NCBI GenBank assembly: GCA_022661535.1 | Contig: JAKULF010000014.1 | Coordinates: 558,001-622,000 of the forward strand | DNA from: Eutypa lata | Taxonomy: Eukaryota; Ascomycota; Sordariomycetes; Xylariales; Diatrypaceae | Reading direction: 5' to 3' | Length of the DNA: 64,000 bases | Shown here: positions 1 to 12,607 of the stretch, in pieces | Layout: each line of letters starts with the position of its first letter | Numbering within the stretch: the stretch's first letter is position 1 | The notes under the pieces: generated by a model | Told to the model about the DNA's origin: nothing | Database searches by the model: none | Seen by the model: only the letters and a program-made list of their open reading frames with translations | Made by a program: the position numbers and the translations under genes

Positions 1-2367
1 TGAAGGTCTGTTTGAGCTTGGATTCGTGGTTGCTCCTGGGGAATTGCCCATGGTAGAACTCGGAGTGATACTAAGAATACTAGTTGCACTCAGAGGGCTA
101 GTATTGATTGAGAGGTTGCTTGTGTTTGGAAGAACACTTGTGGCTGGAAGACTACTTGTATTAGGAAGTGGACTAGGTCTCTCTATAGTAGATGTTAGCC
201 TCTAGTGACGAGATACCTGGGGACTTATAGTCATCCCAAAATGAGGTAAAAAGGTTGTATAGGGACAATATTACATACCAGACTGGCCATCTGTGGAAGG
301 ACTCTCTGTCAAACTACTGCCTATCGAAATGCTGCTTGAAACTACGCCTGTTTGGATACTGCTTGTGGGAGAGCTGCTCGTAATAGTAATTGAGATACCA
401 CTTGCGGAATTGCTTGCTGTGAAAGTGCTGCTTCCCAAGATATTGCTTGATAATGTGTCGCTGGTGTAAGTACCGTCTGTATCTTTGCTACTTGAAATAC
501 TACTAATAATAATGTTGGAGGAGCTGGCCATAGAGTCACTGCTCATGTAGCTACTGCCAACAACTGTCATGCCTGTAGAAGTGCTACTCTCAGCGCTCTC
601 ATCGGGCATTATGACACCATTCTGGCACCTATTCACTGGAGCCTGATATTAGCCACGTAACATAAGAATTATACTATCTAGCTTTAACTCACCTGTGTAA
701 ACAACCAGATCCACTAGGGTGCAATCAAAAGGAGTGCTCTCCTGAGTAAATAAGGCGAATACCGTGCCATTGCCGGCCTGACAGAATCTCGCGGTTCCGT
801 TAACAAATGCCGCGTTATCCCATACCAAAGTCCCATCGATTACGGTGAATAGGGTCATGATCGAACCCCCCACGAAGTCGACGATATTGATATAATCCAC
901 GCCGAGGTTAACTGAGAGTGGCTTCCCAGAGGTCCGCAGCTGACCCCCGCTCTGAACATACAAGTTCGCATTTGTGCAGTTGTCGGGGTTCTGAACGGTT
1001 GTATTACCTACAAACCCCGAACTGGAAACAGGATCCGGCATGCCTGGCGAATCTTCTTGCCGTCCCTCGAGTTGGGGCCACTGATATCCGGGGTCGGCTA
1101 GGCCACGTCGAGTTCTGTTTTCCACATCTAAAGCCTGAATCTCGACGCTGAGAATAACTAGTGAACTGATAGGCGCCGTCGAAGTCGTTCTCGTGGACGA
1201 TGTGGAAGAACTGGAAGGTGATATCACGGGGCTCGAAATAGGACCAAGACCTGAGCTATAACTAACACTCGAAGTAGAAGCACTACTAGAGATGGGTCTA
1301 GTACTCGAGGCAGAACCGGGACTCGAATTAGGGCCAGTATTGGACATCGGAGGTACATTCGAAATGGAATTAATAGACGAGATAGACACACTGCCCGAAG
1401 CAGATCCGGCGTTCGGGGCAGACATAGCGCTTGAGAAAGATCCAATTCTCGAAATGGAATTAGTACTCGATGATAAGCCAGGACTAGCGGTAGGGCTGCC
1501 ATTCGAACTCGAGCTGGCACCCGGAATGGAACCAACGCTCGAAATAGATCTACTATTCAAAAGTGAACTCGTAGTCGAAATCGGCCCAACATTCGGGAGA
1601 GAATTAGCACTTGATCCAAGTTCCGTGCTTAAAAGAGTACCAAGGTTCGAATCAAAACTAGTAGTTGACACGGAACTGGCGATCGGAATGGAAGCACCGC
1701 CGGAAAAAGGTGTATTTCTCGAAGCTGAACTCGTTGTCGAAACAGGACCAGTTAAAGCGTCGCTCACAGAGAAACCAAGACTTGGGCTATAACCGGTGAT
1801 ACGGCGTGATGTAGTACTCGATGTATATGGATTGCCGCCGGGTTGTTCAGGGGTAGCTGGAGAGGGGCTTGGTGCATTTCCAGCTACCCCTGAAGTTCTT
1901 GGTATCGTTGAAATCGAAGGATTAGGCTGCGTAGCATCCGATATAGAAGCTATAAGTGAGGTATGTGAGGACTGCCCCGGCTGGCCTATGGGTGGTAATG
2001 ACGTATATGGTGTGCCGCTTCCGAAAGTGATTACTGTGTCTTCGCTCCCAAAAGCACTGGATGGTGGTTCGCCGGTGCTTTCGCAACCATCGGTTGTGCC
2101 TTAATTCTCATTAGCATATTATTCTTTGACTTTCAATCAACTATAGGACGTACATTCATCATTTCTCGAGGTAGTTTCTTGATCGGGTTCTACGGTGACT
2201 AGAAACGTTGTTACGTAGGTATAACAAATGGATTGTACCCCGACCGCTGTTCCATAGCGCCCATGAATATCTGCTACATTCCCGCTATCCAAACTAGCAG
2301 CTTTGACGGGTCGTATGTGATAACCATGGAAGAATAGTGCTGTCAGGATGGTAGCGAGTCGCCTCAT
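1..2367 (-). CDS. Secreted Ser/Thr-rich protein, probably cell-wall associated (3' end off the window)
   Basis: I read four exons: 2367-2154, 2099-693, 635-279 and 182-1. All are in phase with GT-AG introns, and the first intron has a TGCTAAT branch site. The ATG at 2367 gives a hydrophobic signal peptide (about residues 1-23, ending VKAAS). A long, biased Ser/Thr/Pro/Gly/Asn tract follows, then a compact non-repetitive domain at about 1130-693. That domain contains an NCTN..CQAGNGTVF..CTLVDL cysteine pattern and beta-rich sequence, resembling uncharacterised domains of fungal wall glycoproteins. A second Ser/Thr-rich stretch then runs off the left edge. The composition implies heavy O-mannosylation and a wall or extracellular location. 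I do not recognise a catalytic motif. The C-terminus, including any GPI signal, is outside the window. Exon joins are inferred from splice signals only. Confidence 0.7.
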
Positions 2368-3425
2368 GGCGCTTTTCTCTCTATTCAGACCGCCAAATAA
2401 TGGACAATTCTAACAACATAGTAGATGGCATACATGAAATGTGAACGACACAACTCTTCAGCGACAAGTCTAGACATGGGAACATAAACTCTAATTACTA
2501 TTAGGTATCGGGGTATCAATACATGCTAGTGCTGTTTCCTCGACAATACTGTATTGGGATCGACATAGCTCAGCAACGTGGATGTCTCGGGAGACCGGTA
2601 GCGGCGCATGGTGGTTGACAAAAAGGTTGATAGTATCGCTTCTCTACCAACGGCCGCCTTTACTGCTAAAAACTGAAAAGGAAAAAATGAAGAAAGGTTA
2701 TTTACAAGTCAATTGAACAGAATTCTTCAATATAATCCAGTTGAGAGGTCGAAGTCCCGTTTGAATGCCGGTTTCTCTCCTTACAAGCAGACGATTTGGT
2801 GAAGCGACACTATCAACTCTTTTTTTTTTTCAACCACCCTCGGCCCGTACGGCCCGCTACTTCAAGATGAAGACGTCGGCCTGGAAACTAGGAAGTGTCT
2901 TAAGAATGTAAAGCAGTCATAATAGGTGGATATGAAAACGCTCCGGTGTATTACCATTGGAATTTGATTCGGCCTGGGCTTACCCGATTGGAGGATACCT
3001 CCATATCGAAAATGTCACCGTCATCCATGGTAATTGTCAAAGATTCCTTAAAAATCCCATATGTCATGATCAGGAGTAGACATACGTACATGCGTAGCCA
3101 AGAATGCCCCTTTCTCACGTTTTAAGAAAGGGACCCCTGGTCTTGGTGTTGACGTCATCTCTCGAGAAACACATCGAGATAATGAGACATCGACTACCAT
3201 TCCAAATTAGGGGCGTAAGAAGAGTATCCTCTATGATAAATAACAAATTCAGGTTCACCTTGTCTATGCTTCATATAACTGTGTAATAATAATCAATCGT
3301 ATATTCTATAAGCAGGGCTAAGCTATTACAGCAACAAGTTAAAAGTGATCTCTAAAATTCAACATCACTCACGGCCCAACCCCTTTCCTAACTCCATGAC
3401 CATAGATTCCTATAACCCCCCCTCA
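2368..3425. other. Intergenic, no gene seen
   Basis: This is the upstream region of the Ser/Thr-rich gene and the downstream region of the Ysc84-like gene. It has a run of T at about 2821-2830. Short open frames here have no recognisable domain or codon character, so I call nothing. Confidence 0.5.
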
Positions 3426-5282
3426 TCATTTATACAAAAGACTATCCCTCTTCGCGCCACCCTTCTCCCCTTTTCCACCATCATCGACCCAGGCAACTCC
3501 AGTGTCTTTACCACCAGGAGCAGGAACAGCACCCGTCCCCAGATCCCCGGGGGTGGGCCCCGCATGCATAATCTCCCTGATGACCGACTCATCAGCGGCG
3601 CTACCTTCGGCCATCTTCAAAGCCTCGACGAGCCTCCTCGTGCCCTCCGGCCACATCAAGTTCCCATCCTTGTCCCTCCTACCACTCCCGTCAACCTGCG
3701 GGACTTGGGCTCGAAGGATGCGCTCGGCACTGATGCCCCTCTCGCCGTAGAACGCGGCATTCGCATCGGGGCGCTGCACGATGACCGTGCCATCGGCCTG
3801 CATACCGACATAGAGGCCGCGGGACTTAGCATAAGTCCAAATAGGCTCGAACCCATGCTTCTGCTTCTGCTGCTGCTGCTGCTGCCTACTATCACCAACA
3901 CTCCCAACATCATCATCATCATCATCATCACCCCCCCTCCTCCCACCTTTCTTCCTAGACCCCTGCCTCAGCGCAGCCGCACCCCCAACCGCACCGCCGA
4001 CGGGCCCAGCCGTAACGCCAACCTCGGCGCCGAGCGACCACCGCGGGCGCGTGAACGCCTCGACCGCCTCGCGCGTGTGCAGCACGCACACGCAGTCCTG
4101 TATGTCGATGCCGGCGACGATCCCCGCCCCGAGCGCCGTCACGCTGAAGGCCGAGGGCGGCGACCAGGTCCCGTCGGGCAGGCGCGCCACGACGAGCCCC
4201 GACCCCGCCGCGCCCGAGAGGTGGAACCCGCCCCGCAGCGTCGTGAAGATCGCGAGGCCCTGCGCCGTCGCGATCGCCGTGCGCGGGATCTGCACGAATA
4301 CTTTGCTTTGCTGCTGCTGTTGCTGTTGCTGTACGCGAGGGCTGTTGCTGCTGCTCCTGCTGTTGGGGCTGCTTTTCTCGTTGGGAGTCGATGGTCGTGA
4401 TGGTGTCCCTGCTCCTGATGGTGGGAGTTGGTTTGTGGGCCCGCTGTAGAAGCCGGCTGTTTCAGGGGTTAGCTTTCGGTTGTTCTTTTCTTCTCTGCTC
4501 GCCTCTCCAGCCCTGGTCATGATTTCATATGATGGAAATGACCACATAGGAGTATATGCGCGCTCATGTAGGGAAACAAAGGGGTAATACATACTGCAGA
4601 AGCTAGTCAAGATCCTCGCCGCCTTATCACACTCCTTGTCGAGACTCGAAGGCCAGAACGCCTCCGAGCCCAGCCGGTTCGTGAGCCGATTCACGGGCCC
4701 GCTAGCCTTGCTCGCGAGACCCGCGACGGAGCTGAGCAGGCGGTCTCCGAGCCCCACCTTGCCCGATGACGATGACGACGACGGCGTGGCTCTCCGCGGC
4801 GGGAGCGGCGGTTTCTCGTCCACCAGGGCTCCATGAGTCGACCCGTGGTTGGACTCCGCGTAGGTCGGCGGCGGCTCGAAGTACAGGAACGGCGTACCGG
4901 GCGTCCTCGGACGGGCCTCGGCTTCCTTGCTGTCTCCTGCCGGCGATGGTAGTGCCTGCGGGTGCTCGTGGCTGAAGGCCGGAGGCATAGCTGCTGCATC
5001 GAGGGCCTGCGTGCCGGTGGGGTGAGCAGTGCTGGCGGCTACAGGCGATGATGATGCGTGGCCATCTTCCGGTAGCTGCGTCTTCTCCGGAGGGTATTCG
5101 CCCTGTGAGGAGGGTTGAGCTTTCGGAGCTGCTGTAGCGGGCGGCGGCGGGTTCGACTGCAGCGGGTTCGGGTGGTCGCCGTCTAGCTCGGGGGCTCCGG
5201 GGGCTCCGGGGGCTCCGGAGAAGTCGGTGTAGTAGTTGCGTTCGGACTCTGATACGGAGCCGTGATCTGGATGGATGCCCAT
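3426..5282 (-). CDS. Ysc84/SH3YL1-type actin-binding protein
   Basis: Two exons, 5282-4595 and 4456-3426, encode 572 residues. The start at 5282 is the only sensible ATG. The N-terminal ~200 residues are Pro/Ala/Ser-rich and disordered. A conserved segment with ECDKAARILTSFC runs across the splice site into GFYSGPTNQ, followed by the Ysc84 (DUF500) core: IPRTAIATAQGLAIFTTLRG, GSGLVVARLPDGTWSPPSAF, GIDIQDCVCVLHTREAVEAF and WTYAKSRGLYVGMQADGTVI. In yeast, Ysc84/Lsb3 proteins bind actin and act in endocytic patches. No SH3 domain is present, as in many filamentous-fungal members. Poly-Gln runs (4304-4335 and 3858-3884) and a poly-Asp run (3908-3931) are inserted as coding microsatellites. The 138-nt intron (4594-4457) has no in-frame stop, so retention would give a 618-residue form. 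A short C-terminal tail is Gly/Lys-rich. Confidence 0.88.
   Translation of the reverse strand: MGIHPDHGSVSESERNYYTDFSGAPGAPGAPELDGDHPNPLQSNPPPPATAAPKAQPSSQGEYPPEKTQLPEDGHASSSPVAASTAHPTGTQALDAAAMPPAFSHEHPQALPSPAGDSKEAEARPRTPGTPFLYFEPPPTYAESNHGSTHGALVDEKPPLPPRRATPSSSSSSGKVGLGDRLLSSVAGLASKASGPVNRLTNRLGSEAFWPSSLDKECDKAARILTSFCSMYYPFVSLHERAYTPMWSFPSYEIMTRAGEASREEKNNRKLTPETAGFYSGPTNQLPPSGAGTPSRPSTPNEKSSPNSRSSSNSPRVQQQQQQQQSKVFVQIPRTAIATAQGLAIFTTLRGGFHLSGAAGSGLVVARLPDGTWSPPSAFSVTALGAGIVAGIDIQDCVCVLHTREAVEAFTRPRWSLGAEVGVTAGPVGGAVGGAAALRQGSRKKGGRRGGDDDDDDDVGSVGDSRQQQQQQKQKHGFEPIWTYAKSRGLYVGMQADGTVIVQRPDANAAFYGERGISAERILRAQVPQVDGSGRRDKDGNLMWPEGTRRLVEALKMAEGSAADESVIREIMHAGPTPGDLGTGAVPAPGGKDTGVAWVDDGGKGEKGGAKRDSLLYK
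3858..3931. repeat. Coding trinucleotide microsatellites
   Basis: On the plus strand a CTG run (about 3858-3884) and a CAT run (3908-3931) read on the minus strand as poly-Gln and poly-Asp within the linker of the Ysc84-like protein. A second CTG run at about 4304-4335 encodes another poly-Gln. Such tracts are length-variable in fungi; variation here is inferred, not seen. Confidence 0.85.
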
Positions 5283-7109
5283 GACTTTTGATTTTCGGAA
5301 TAAAAGCTGTTTTATACTTTACGATATTGTTGTCAATATATATTTCTCTGTCTTGTTGAAAATGTCCGCGACGGAAGGTTGTACTATGTTTGAGGAAGAG
5401 AATAGTGTGTTTGTGTCTTATCACTATATGTAAGCAGGAGCGCCTTCTACATATTTATATCAAACACGGTTGATCACATGTATAAGTTAACGACCACGCG
5501 TCAAGCAAGCCATCGTTCAGGATTCAACTCTCTATCCCCAAAGATCTACCGCGCGTTGTGAAGTGGCTCAGCCCGCCAAGCCTATGAGGGCCCAAAAGAG
5601 CAATGTCTTGCGCAGGCGACATGATTGGGGAAATATGTGTCGGTGATAGTAAGTAGGCAACAGAATAAAAAACAATAGCTACACAGATAGATGACCGATT
5701 TACTTGTTAGTTTGTGCGGCAAACATGACGAAGCTCCCCCTAAAGGAGCCGATTCCCAGTTGGATGGGGATGGCAAACGATTGATGTCATCGCCACGAAC
5801 GGGGCGGAGCAGCCAACCGCAGCAGCGCAATCCCGAGTCCGAGCCTCCGATTTTAGATAGAAGAAGCATGTCAACGACTGACTAAGTTATTTTTATCGAA
5901 ACTCGCGTGGCTCCATTCGAACACTGATGCGCATTTTCAAGGCAACTTCCGGTAGCTAGAGCTCTACTGGGTGCATCGCACCAAGGTCGGCGTCTAGTTC
6001 TCCGATCAAGACATCTATCATTCCCAGGCAAATCAAGGATTCCCTGTTCTATAAGTTGATCTAGCTGTGCAAACTGTGAATATATGTAAACCGTTTCTAA
6101 ACGAACTAACTCGAATCGTACTATTTAGTTTGGGTAGGTAATCTGTATGGTCTCGTTTAAAAAAGAGTGGCTATTACATAGAACTATTGTACTTCATGAA
6201 AAACAGGACTTCTGGCTGAAATTGTAACAAATCGAAGATCGTATAAAGGCCGGCTGTCCCCTTTCGCGTGGGCTAAAAAAGCAGTGAAAACTGCCGAATG
6301 TGACTATTCGGGTAGGGTGCCCGAGAAGGCTATATATTTTAGACAGTATTTAGCTACAAGGCGACGGGTGGTGGTAACTATATTGGCTATTCACTGCTGA
6401 TGCACGATGCTGAAAAAATTACACTCCAGGTCCAGGAAAGCTCATAATCAAGTGGTAGAAGCGCCAGAAATTCCCATACCAATCTCCTAAACGCATTAAG
6501 AGGCCAAGCAAGATCCGGAGATATGTAGTATCATGAGTAGAGATTTAGAGTACGTAACTAGCGCGTTTATATGCTAGCAAGTCAACATATGTTCTTCTGG
6601 ATCATTTATTTCCTCTACCTACTCTATTTGCCTTCACTGCCGTGGTGTAGTTTCCCTGGATAGTTGCCCTTGTCGTGCAATGCTGGGAATGGCTGTGCAT
6701 GGGTTAACTTCGGTGGATTACAATACTGTACGCTGTATAGGATGTGAATGGTGGATAGCTTGATGGTATTCGATCCGAATGCATGTCAGAAGTACCAAAC
6801 TCCTGAGCCTTATTGAGAGCCTACACGTTAGAAGGCCCGTGATGTTATCCTACCAACTCGACAAGTAGAAAAGACCAAGCAAGATAATACAATCACATTC
6901 TTAAACCAGATCAAGCAAACTCAGCAAATGGTGCAGCTTCTTTATTATAGTCGACGACCCCTTCCTCAACCCGCAGCAGTAACTCTGCGTGCGAATGGAC
7001 TCGCTGGTTCTACCCACCCCAGAATCCTCTTAAACTAGAATACACACTCACACAGTTCCCGGGTGATGACCATGATGATGATGCTGAAGTGATGATGGGC
7101 AAAAAACTA
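5283..7109. other. Intergenic, no gene seen
   Basis: This is the promoter side of the Ysc84-like gene and the 3' flank of RPT2. Frames at 5582-5885 overlap on both strands without domain signal or splice-consistent extension and are left uncalled. A GATGATG repeat lies just 3' of RPT2 at about 7068-7095. Confidence 0.5.
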
Positions 7110-8715
7110 CTACAGATACAGGCCCTCGGGCTCGCCCTCCTGCTTGGTGCGCAGGACGCGCTCGCGGGCGGCGCGGAAGTCGGCCATCTGGACGCGCATG
7201 CGGCGCTCGCGCAGGGCGAGCAGGCCGGCCTCGGAGCAGATGGCCTTGATGTCGGCGCCCGAGAGGTCGTCCTTCTGGGCGATGAACTCGTCGAGGTCGA
7301 CGTCCTCGTTGAGGCTCATCTTGCTGGTGTGGAGGTTGAAGATCTTGCGCTTCGTGTTCTGGTCCGGGTTCTCGAACAGGATCTTGCGGTCGATGCGCCC
7401 CGGGCGGATCAGCGCCGGGTCCAGCGTCTCGATCTTGTTGGTCGCCATGATCACCTTGACGTCGCCCCGGTCGTCGAAGCCGTCCAGCTGGTTGAGCAGC
7501 TCCAACATGGTCCGCTGCACCTCGCGCTCTCCCCCCGATGTCGAATCATATCGTTTCGTACCAATAGCGTCGATCTCGTCAATGAAGACAATAGAGGGGG
7601 CGTTCTCGCCGGCAACCTATAGATTATTAGCAATATTCAGATAGCATGTAATTACAGGAGGAACTTACTTGGAACAGCTGGCGGACGAGACGAGGTCCAT
7701 CACCCAGATACTTCTGGATGAGTTCACTGCCAACAATGCGCAAGAACGTAGCAGAAGTCTGGTTTGCTACGGCCTTGGCTAGCAGAGTCTTTCCGGTACC
7801 TGGTGCACCGTAGAGAATGACACCCTTGGGGGGCTTGATACCCATCTCTTCGTAGAGCTCAGGATGCAGCAGCGGTAACTCGACGGACTCTCTGACTTCC
7901 TGGATTTGCTGCTCCAAACCACCAATATCGGCATACGACTCCGTAGGTGCCTTGTCCAGCTTCATGACGTTGACTGCGGGATCCGTGTCGTCTGTAAGAA
8001 CACCGACAATAGAGACGCTCTTATGATGCAGCAGCACGGATGCACCCGGCTCGAGTAGGTCCTTGTCCACAAAGCTCATGATGCTGACGTAGTATTCGGG
8101 ACCCGTAGTGCTCGATACGATGGCGTGGTCGTCATCGATCATCTCCTCCAAAGTTCCGACTCCCATGGGGCTTCCGCGCATGTCGTCAACGCGACTTCGT
8201 TCATCGGCATTCCGGTCGGCAGCGTCGAGCTCCGAGGCGGCAGGTGCGTTGCTATCCTTGGCGGCCTTTGCCTTTCTCAAGCGCTCTTGGTTCTCGACGT
8301 ATTCCTCTTCTAGTAGTAGATGGTCGTGGATGCGCTGCATTCGGAGTAGACGGAGCTTGCATCGACTCGTAGGGAAGACAGGGGGGAGCTTGGCGGCAGC
8401 CGATGTGCCAGCCTGCTTTCTCTTCTTACGGCCTACGCGGGTGGTAGGTCTGGGAGGTGGTTCGTACTTGGGCTTCTCCTTCTATTGATAGGTTGCATCA
8501 TGTTAGTATTTAGATTGATGTTCTAGAATAGCCCATAGAGATGCCGTCATAGACTAGAGAATCGAGTTCATTAGATGGCCAGACGAACCTTTTTATCCTT
8601 CTCATCCTTGCCATCGTGACCACCACCCATACCAGACTGGTTTTGACCCTAGATGAAGCCGGATTAGTTATTTGTTCAACAAGCTTTTCGAGGAGTGCCA
8701 TTCAAGCCTTACCAT
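7110..8715 (-). CDS. RPT2: 26S proteasome regulatory ATPase subunit 4 (Rpt2)
   Basis: Four exons, 8715-8713, 8648-8589, 8481-7669 and 7616-7110, give 460 residues. The first coding exon is only the ATG; the protein then reads [20 protein letters not shown], the N-terminus typical of Rpt2. The myristoylation-type Gly2 is preserved across the splice. Next come a coiled-coil N-domain, an OB fold ([20 protein letters not shown]), Walker A GAPGTGKT at 246-253, Walker B IVFIDE at 301-306, the second region of homology [11 protein letters not shown], and a C-terminal LYL that fits the HbYX gate-opening motif. The product is one of six AAA+ subunits that unfold substrates for the 20S core, in nucleus and cytoplasm. 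About 18 extra Ala/Asp-rich residues follow the coiled coil compared with yeast. The second intron uses a less common GTTCGT donor. The gene is divergent from the succinyl-CoA ligase gene. Confidence 0.97.
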
Positions 8716-9581
8716 TTTGACAAGCTGGGGACCGGGTCTGGTCAAATGAACGAAAGTAAAAAAACGATTCGCCTAGAAATCGACGATGAGCGGCGTATTT
8801 GTTACAGGCGCTGTTGAAAATATGATGTTACTAAGTCGTTTATGTGACTGATTGGCAGGTGGTGGAATAGTCGTAACTAGATGTTTGACGATGTTTGATG
8901 AATGATGAGGCAAGGCCAGCACAAGGCACAGAGCTCCTTCCCTGGGCTGGGTACGTACTGCTGCTAGTGTAATCAGGCGTCCAAGTTGCGAACGCGTTAC
9001 GAGCTTGGACCAGCTCAGGTTCAGCATTCCACTAATGTTAGAGACTATCATCTGGCAGGGTTGACAAGCACCTGTCACCAGCAGTTCAGATGAAAAGGGA
9101 GCATATGACGACTGTATCAGCAGACCCGCCATCTTATCAGCCTTCAGAATTGAATTTATCGGGTTGTACCGGGCATTTATCCCGAAGCTACTCTAGTTAT
9201 CGGCAAAAACGCTGCAAAATCACATTGATTAGAAGCTCAATCACGGGCCTTACATTGGATAAGACTAACTATATCTAGTAATTCAAGGGCCCCATGTTCA
9301 CTGTTTGAGACAGATGATTTGCTCACTCTTTTTTGAAGTTTAGAAGAGCTCCTAGTTAACCAACGTCGTACCTCTTCGTCGTCGGTGTCATAAAATAACT
9401 CTCTGATTGATTGATAAACTAAACTTCAAAACACAACATCACACAATTCACCCCTCCTCCCCTCCTTTCTTCTTCTTCTCTTCTACTACCCCTATCCCTC
9501 CTTGCCTTTCTGGTTGGAGGTTGTGTTTTTCGGGCTAGAATTCACCCCCCTAGGTCAAAATAGCACACGTCGTTATCGAAG
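8716..9581. promoter_or_regulatory. Shared divergent promoter region, RPT2 / LSC1
   Basis: The 866 bp between the two start codons must hold the promoters of both genes, as they are transcribed away from each other. A strong pyrimidine tract at about 9447-9505 precedes the LSC1 start, a common feature just upstream of highly expressed fungal genes. No TATA box or named binding site is assigned. Confidence 0.6.
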
Positions 9582-10867
<1,286 letters not shown>

Positions 10868-12607
10868 AGAGATTGACGGACGGACGGACGGATGGATGGA
10901 TGGATGAGTGGCGTGCGCTTCATTGTGTACATAACATATATTTGAGTGTACTGTTTGCTGTTAACTAGAATTGGTTCAGGGTAGATGGGGAGAAACCGGT
11001 CGAACGAGTGGGCGGGAAGAAAACAACCCCACCCCGTAATGCATGCAACACGGCTTTGATGAGATGGGAGAGATGCGATCTTGAGACAAGCTTGGTAAAA
11101 GACCACATGACGGACGCTTCACCATACCATCTCGTGTTGTGTGTGTGTGTGTATGTATGTGCTTGTTTTTCCATTACTCTTTTTTATCATAGAACGGAAG
11201 GACGGAACGGCGGATAGTGCATGATATCTATCTTCTTTTTATGGTCTTGTATTTGACGCTACCTACCAATGTGATAACTACCAGAACAAGAATATCAAAA
11301 TTCTAACACTCAGTGTACATACCTCCCTCCGGTCATGTCATATACACGCTGACTTGACACGGTATTGGCTAGTATGTAAGATAGGCGGTGGCATGTGTGA
11401 GTTACGACGTAGATAAATCAGACCGTGTAATCTGCATAACATCAAGCCACCCCTCTATCTTCTTAAGGTAGGCCTGTCATGGCTGCTTTTGATGGTGGTA
11501 GTGATAAAGGTAGGTAGTGGGCAAACGATATATAGATACTCAAGCCTCCTATATCAACATCGCTCCATTCAGGGAAGAGGATATTAGCTTTGTCAACAAC
11601 AACATCGCAGTCGATATTATCATCGTCGGTATCACAATTAAAAACGTTAACAACGTAGTTGCTGGCAATGGCAACCGCACTTGCTTTGATTCTTCTTCTA
11701 GAAAGGTAGCCCCCTGGTTATCTTATTTCGCTACCCTCAAGGTCGGGCAGTGTTTTGCTTAGTAGCTGATCATACTCCCACGTAGCTCGACATATAGTAG
11801 CTAGGTATTTAGGGCCCCCGTCATATATATATATTCCCATGGTCGGAAACAAGACTAAAAAATAAAGAACACATCCCACGCTCTGGGTGAGATTCGAGTT
11901 TGATATCATGAACAACCGAAATAAATGCCTTCATACGCCGACATGGTAATTTTAGTCAGTTATCTTAGGTAGTTAGGGCGCTTGTTCCTTGCTAGTTAGC
12001 AAGGTCTCCTACACCAATTCATTCGCCCGTCTCTTTCCCCTACAACGACCAAGAAGCGCTGTCGCTTAGGGTTAGGATGTAAGTGAGGGACGGCTAAGGT
12101 AGCCCAGTCACCAATTCGACTGCTTAACTTACGATTCGATATTCTCCTCCACCTGCTGCTGAACTCCCACTGTGACGTCCGTCCTTTGAGCGATGTTTGC
12201 CCGTTCAGGAAACGACGTGCTTCTGCTACACAGATGCCCATCAAGTTCTTCAGCGGAGGACTCGACTCACTACTACACGACATTCTGTTGTGCCTCTCTG
12301 CAGCCTCGATGGGTTCCAACTGGTCCTGTTCGATCGATAATATATCTACCTAACTAATCAGCAGCGCATTCCTCGAGCAGCAATGCGCGTGCCTCGACAA
12401 TAGTTCTCAGAGCCATGGATTACAGAAGCACTCCTTTGTACTAGGCCTGAAAGCTTCACTCTAGGGTGAGGTCCTCTATGACAACCTAGGCAGGGGATCC
12501 AGGATCAATACATTCCTTTACGCCGAAGCTCTAGCAAAGGATACGATGACATCGTCCTATAAATCCATCTATTTTGATCGTATAAACTATTTAAAACATC
12601 TCAACTA
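10868..12607. other. Convergent intergenic region with tetranucleotide repeats
   Basis: This lies between the 3' ends of LSC1 and the 5'-nucleotidase gene. A GGAC/GGAT tetranucleotide run at about 10875-10906 lies in the LSC1 3' UTR, and a GT/GTAT run lies at about 11135-11161. No coding region is supported; a 107-residue frame at 11996-12319 (minus) has no domain or intron support. Confidence 0.5.

Noticed and set aside
183..278. Possible stwintron in intron 3 of the Ser/Thr-rich gene (CCCCAG directly followed by GTATCT)
   Set aside because: A single GTATGT-to-CTATAG intron already keeps frame, and the second part (34 nt) is too short to be a separate intron.
1292..1792. Plus-strand 166-residue acidic repeat-like open frame
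   Set aside because: It is the exact antisense of the Ser/Thr-rich repeat tract of the secreted protein; the codon bias of that gene keeps the opposite strand open.
7089..7644. Two long plus-strand frames over the RPT2 3' exon
   Set aside because: Antisense shadows of a GC-rich conserved exon; composition is Leu/Ala/Asp or Arg/Ser low complexity with no domain.
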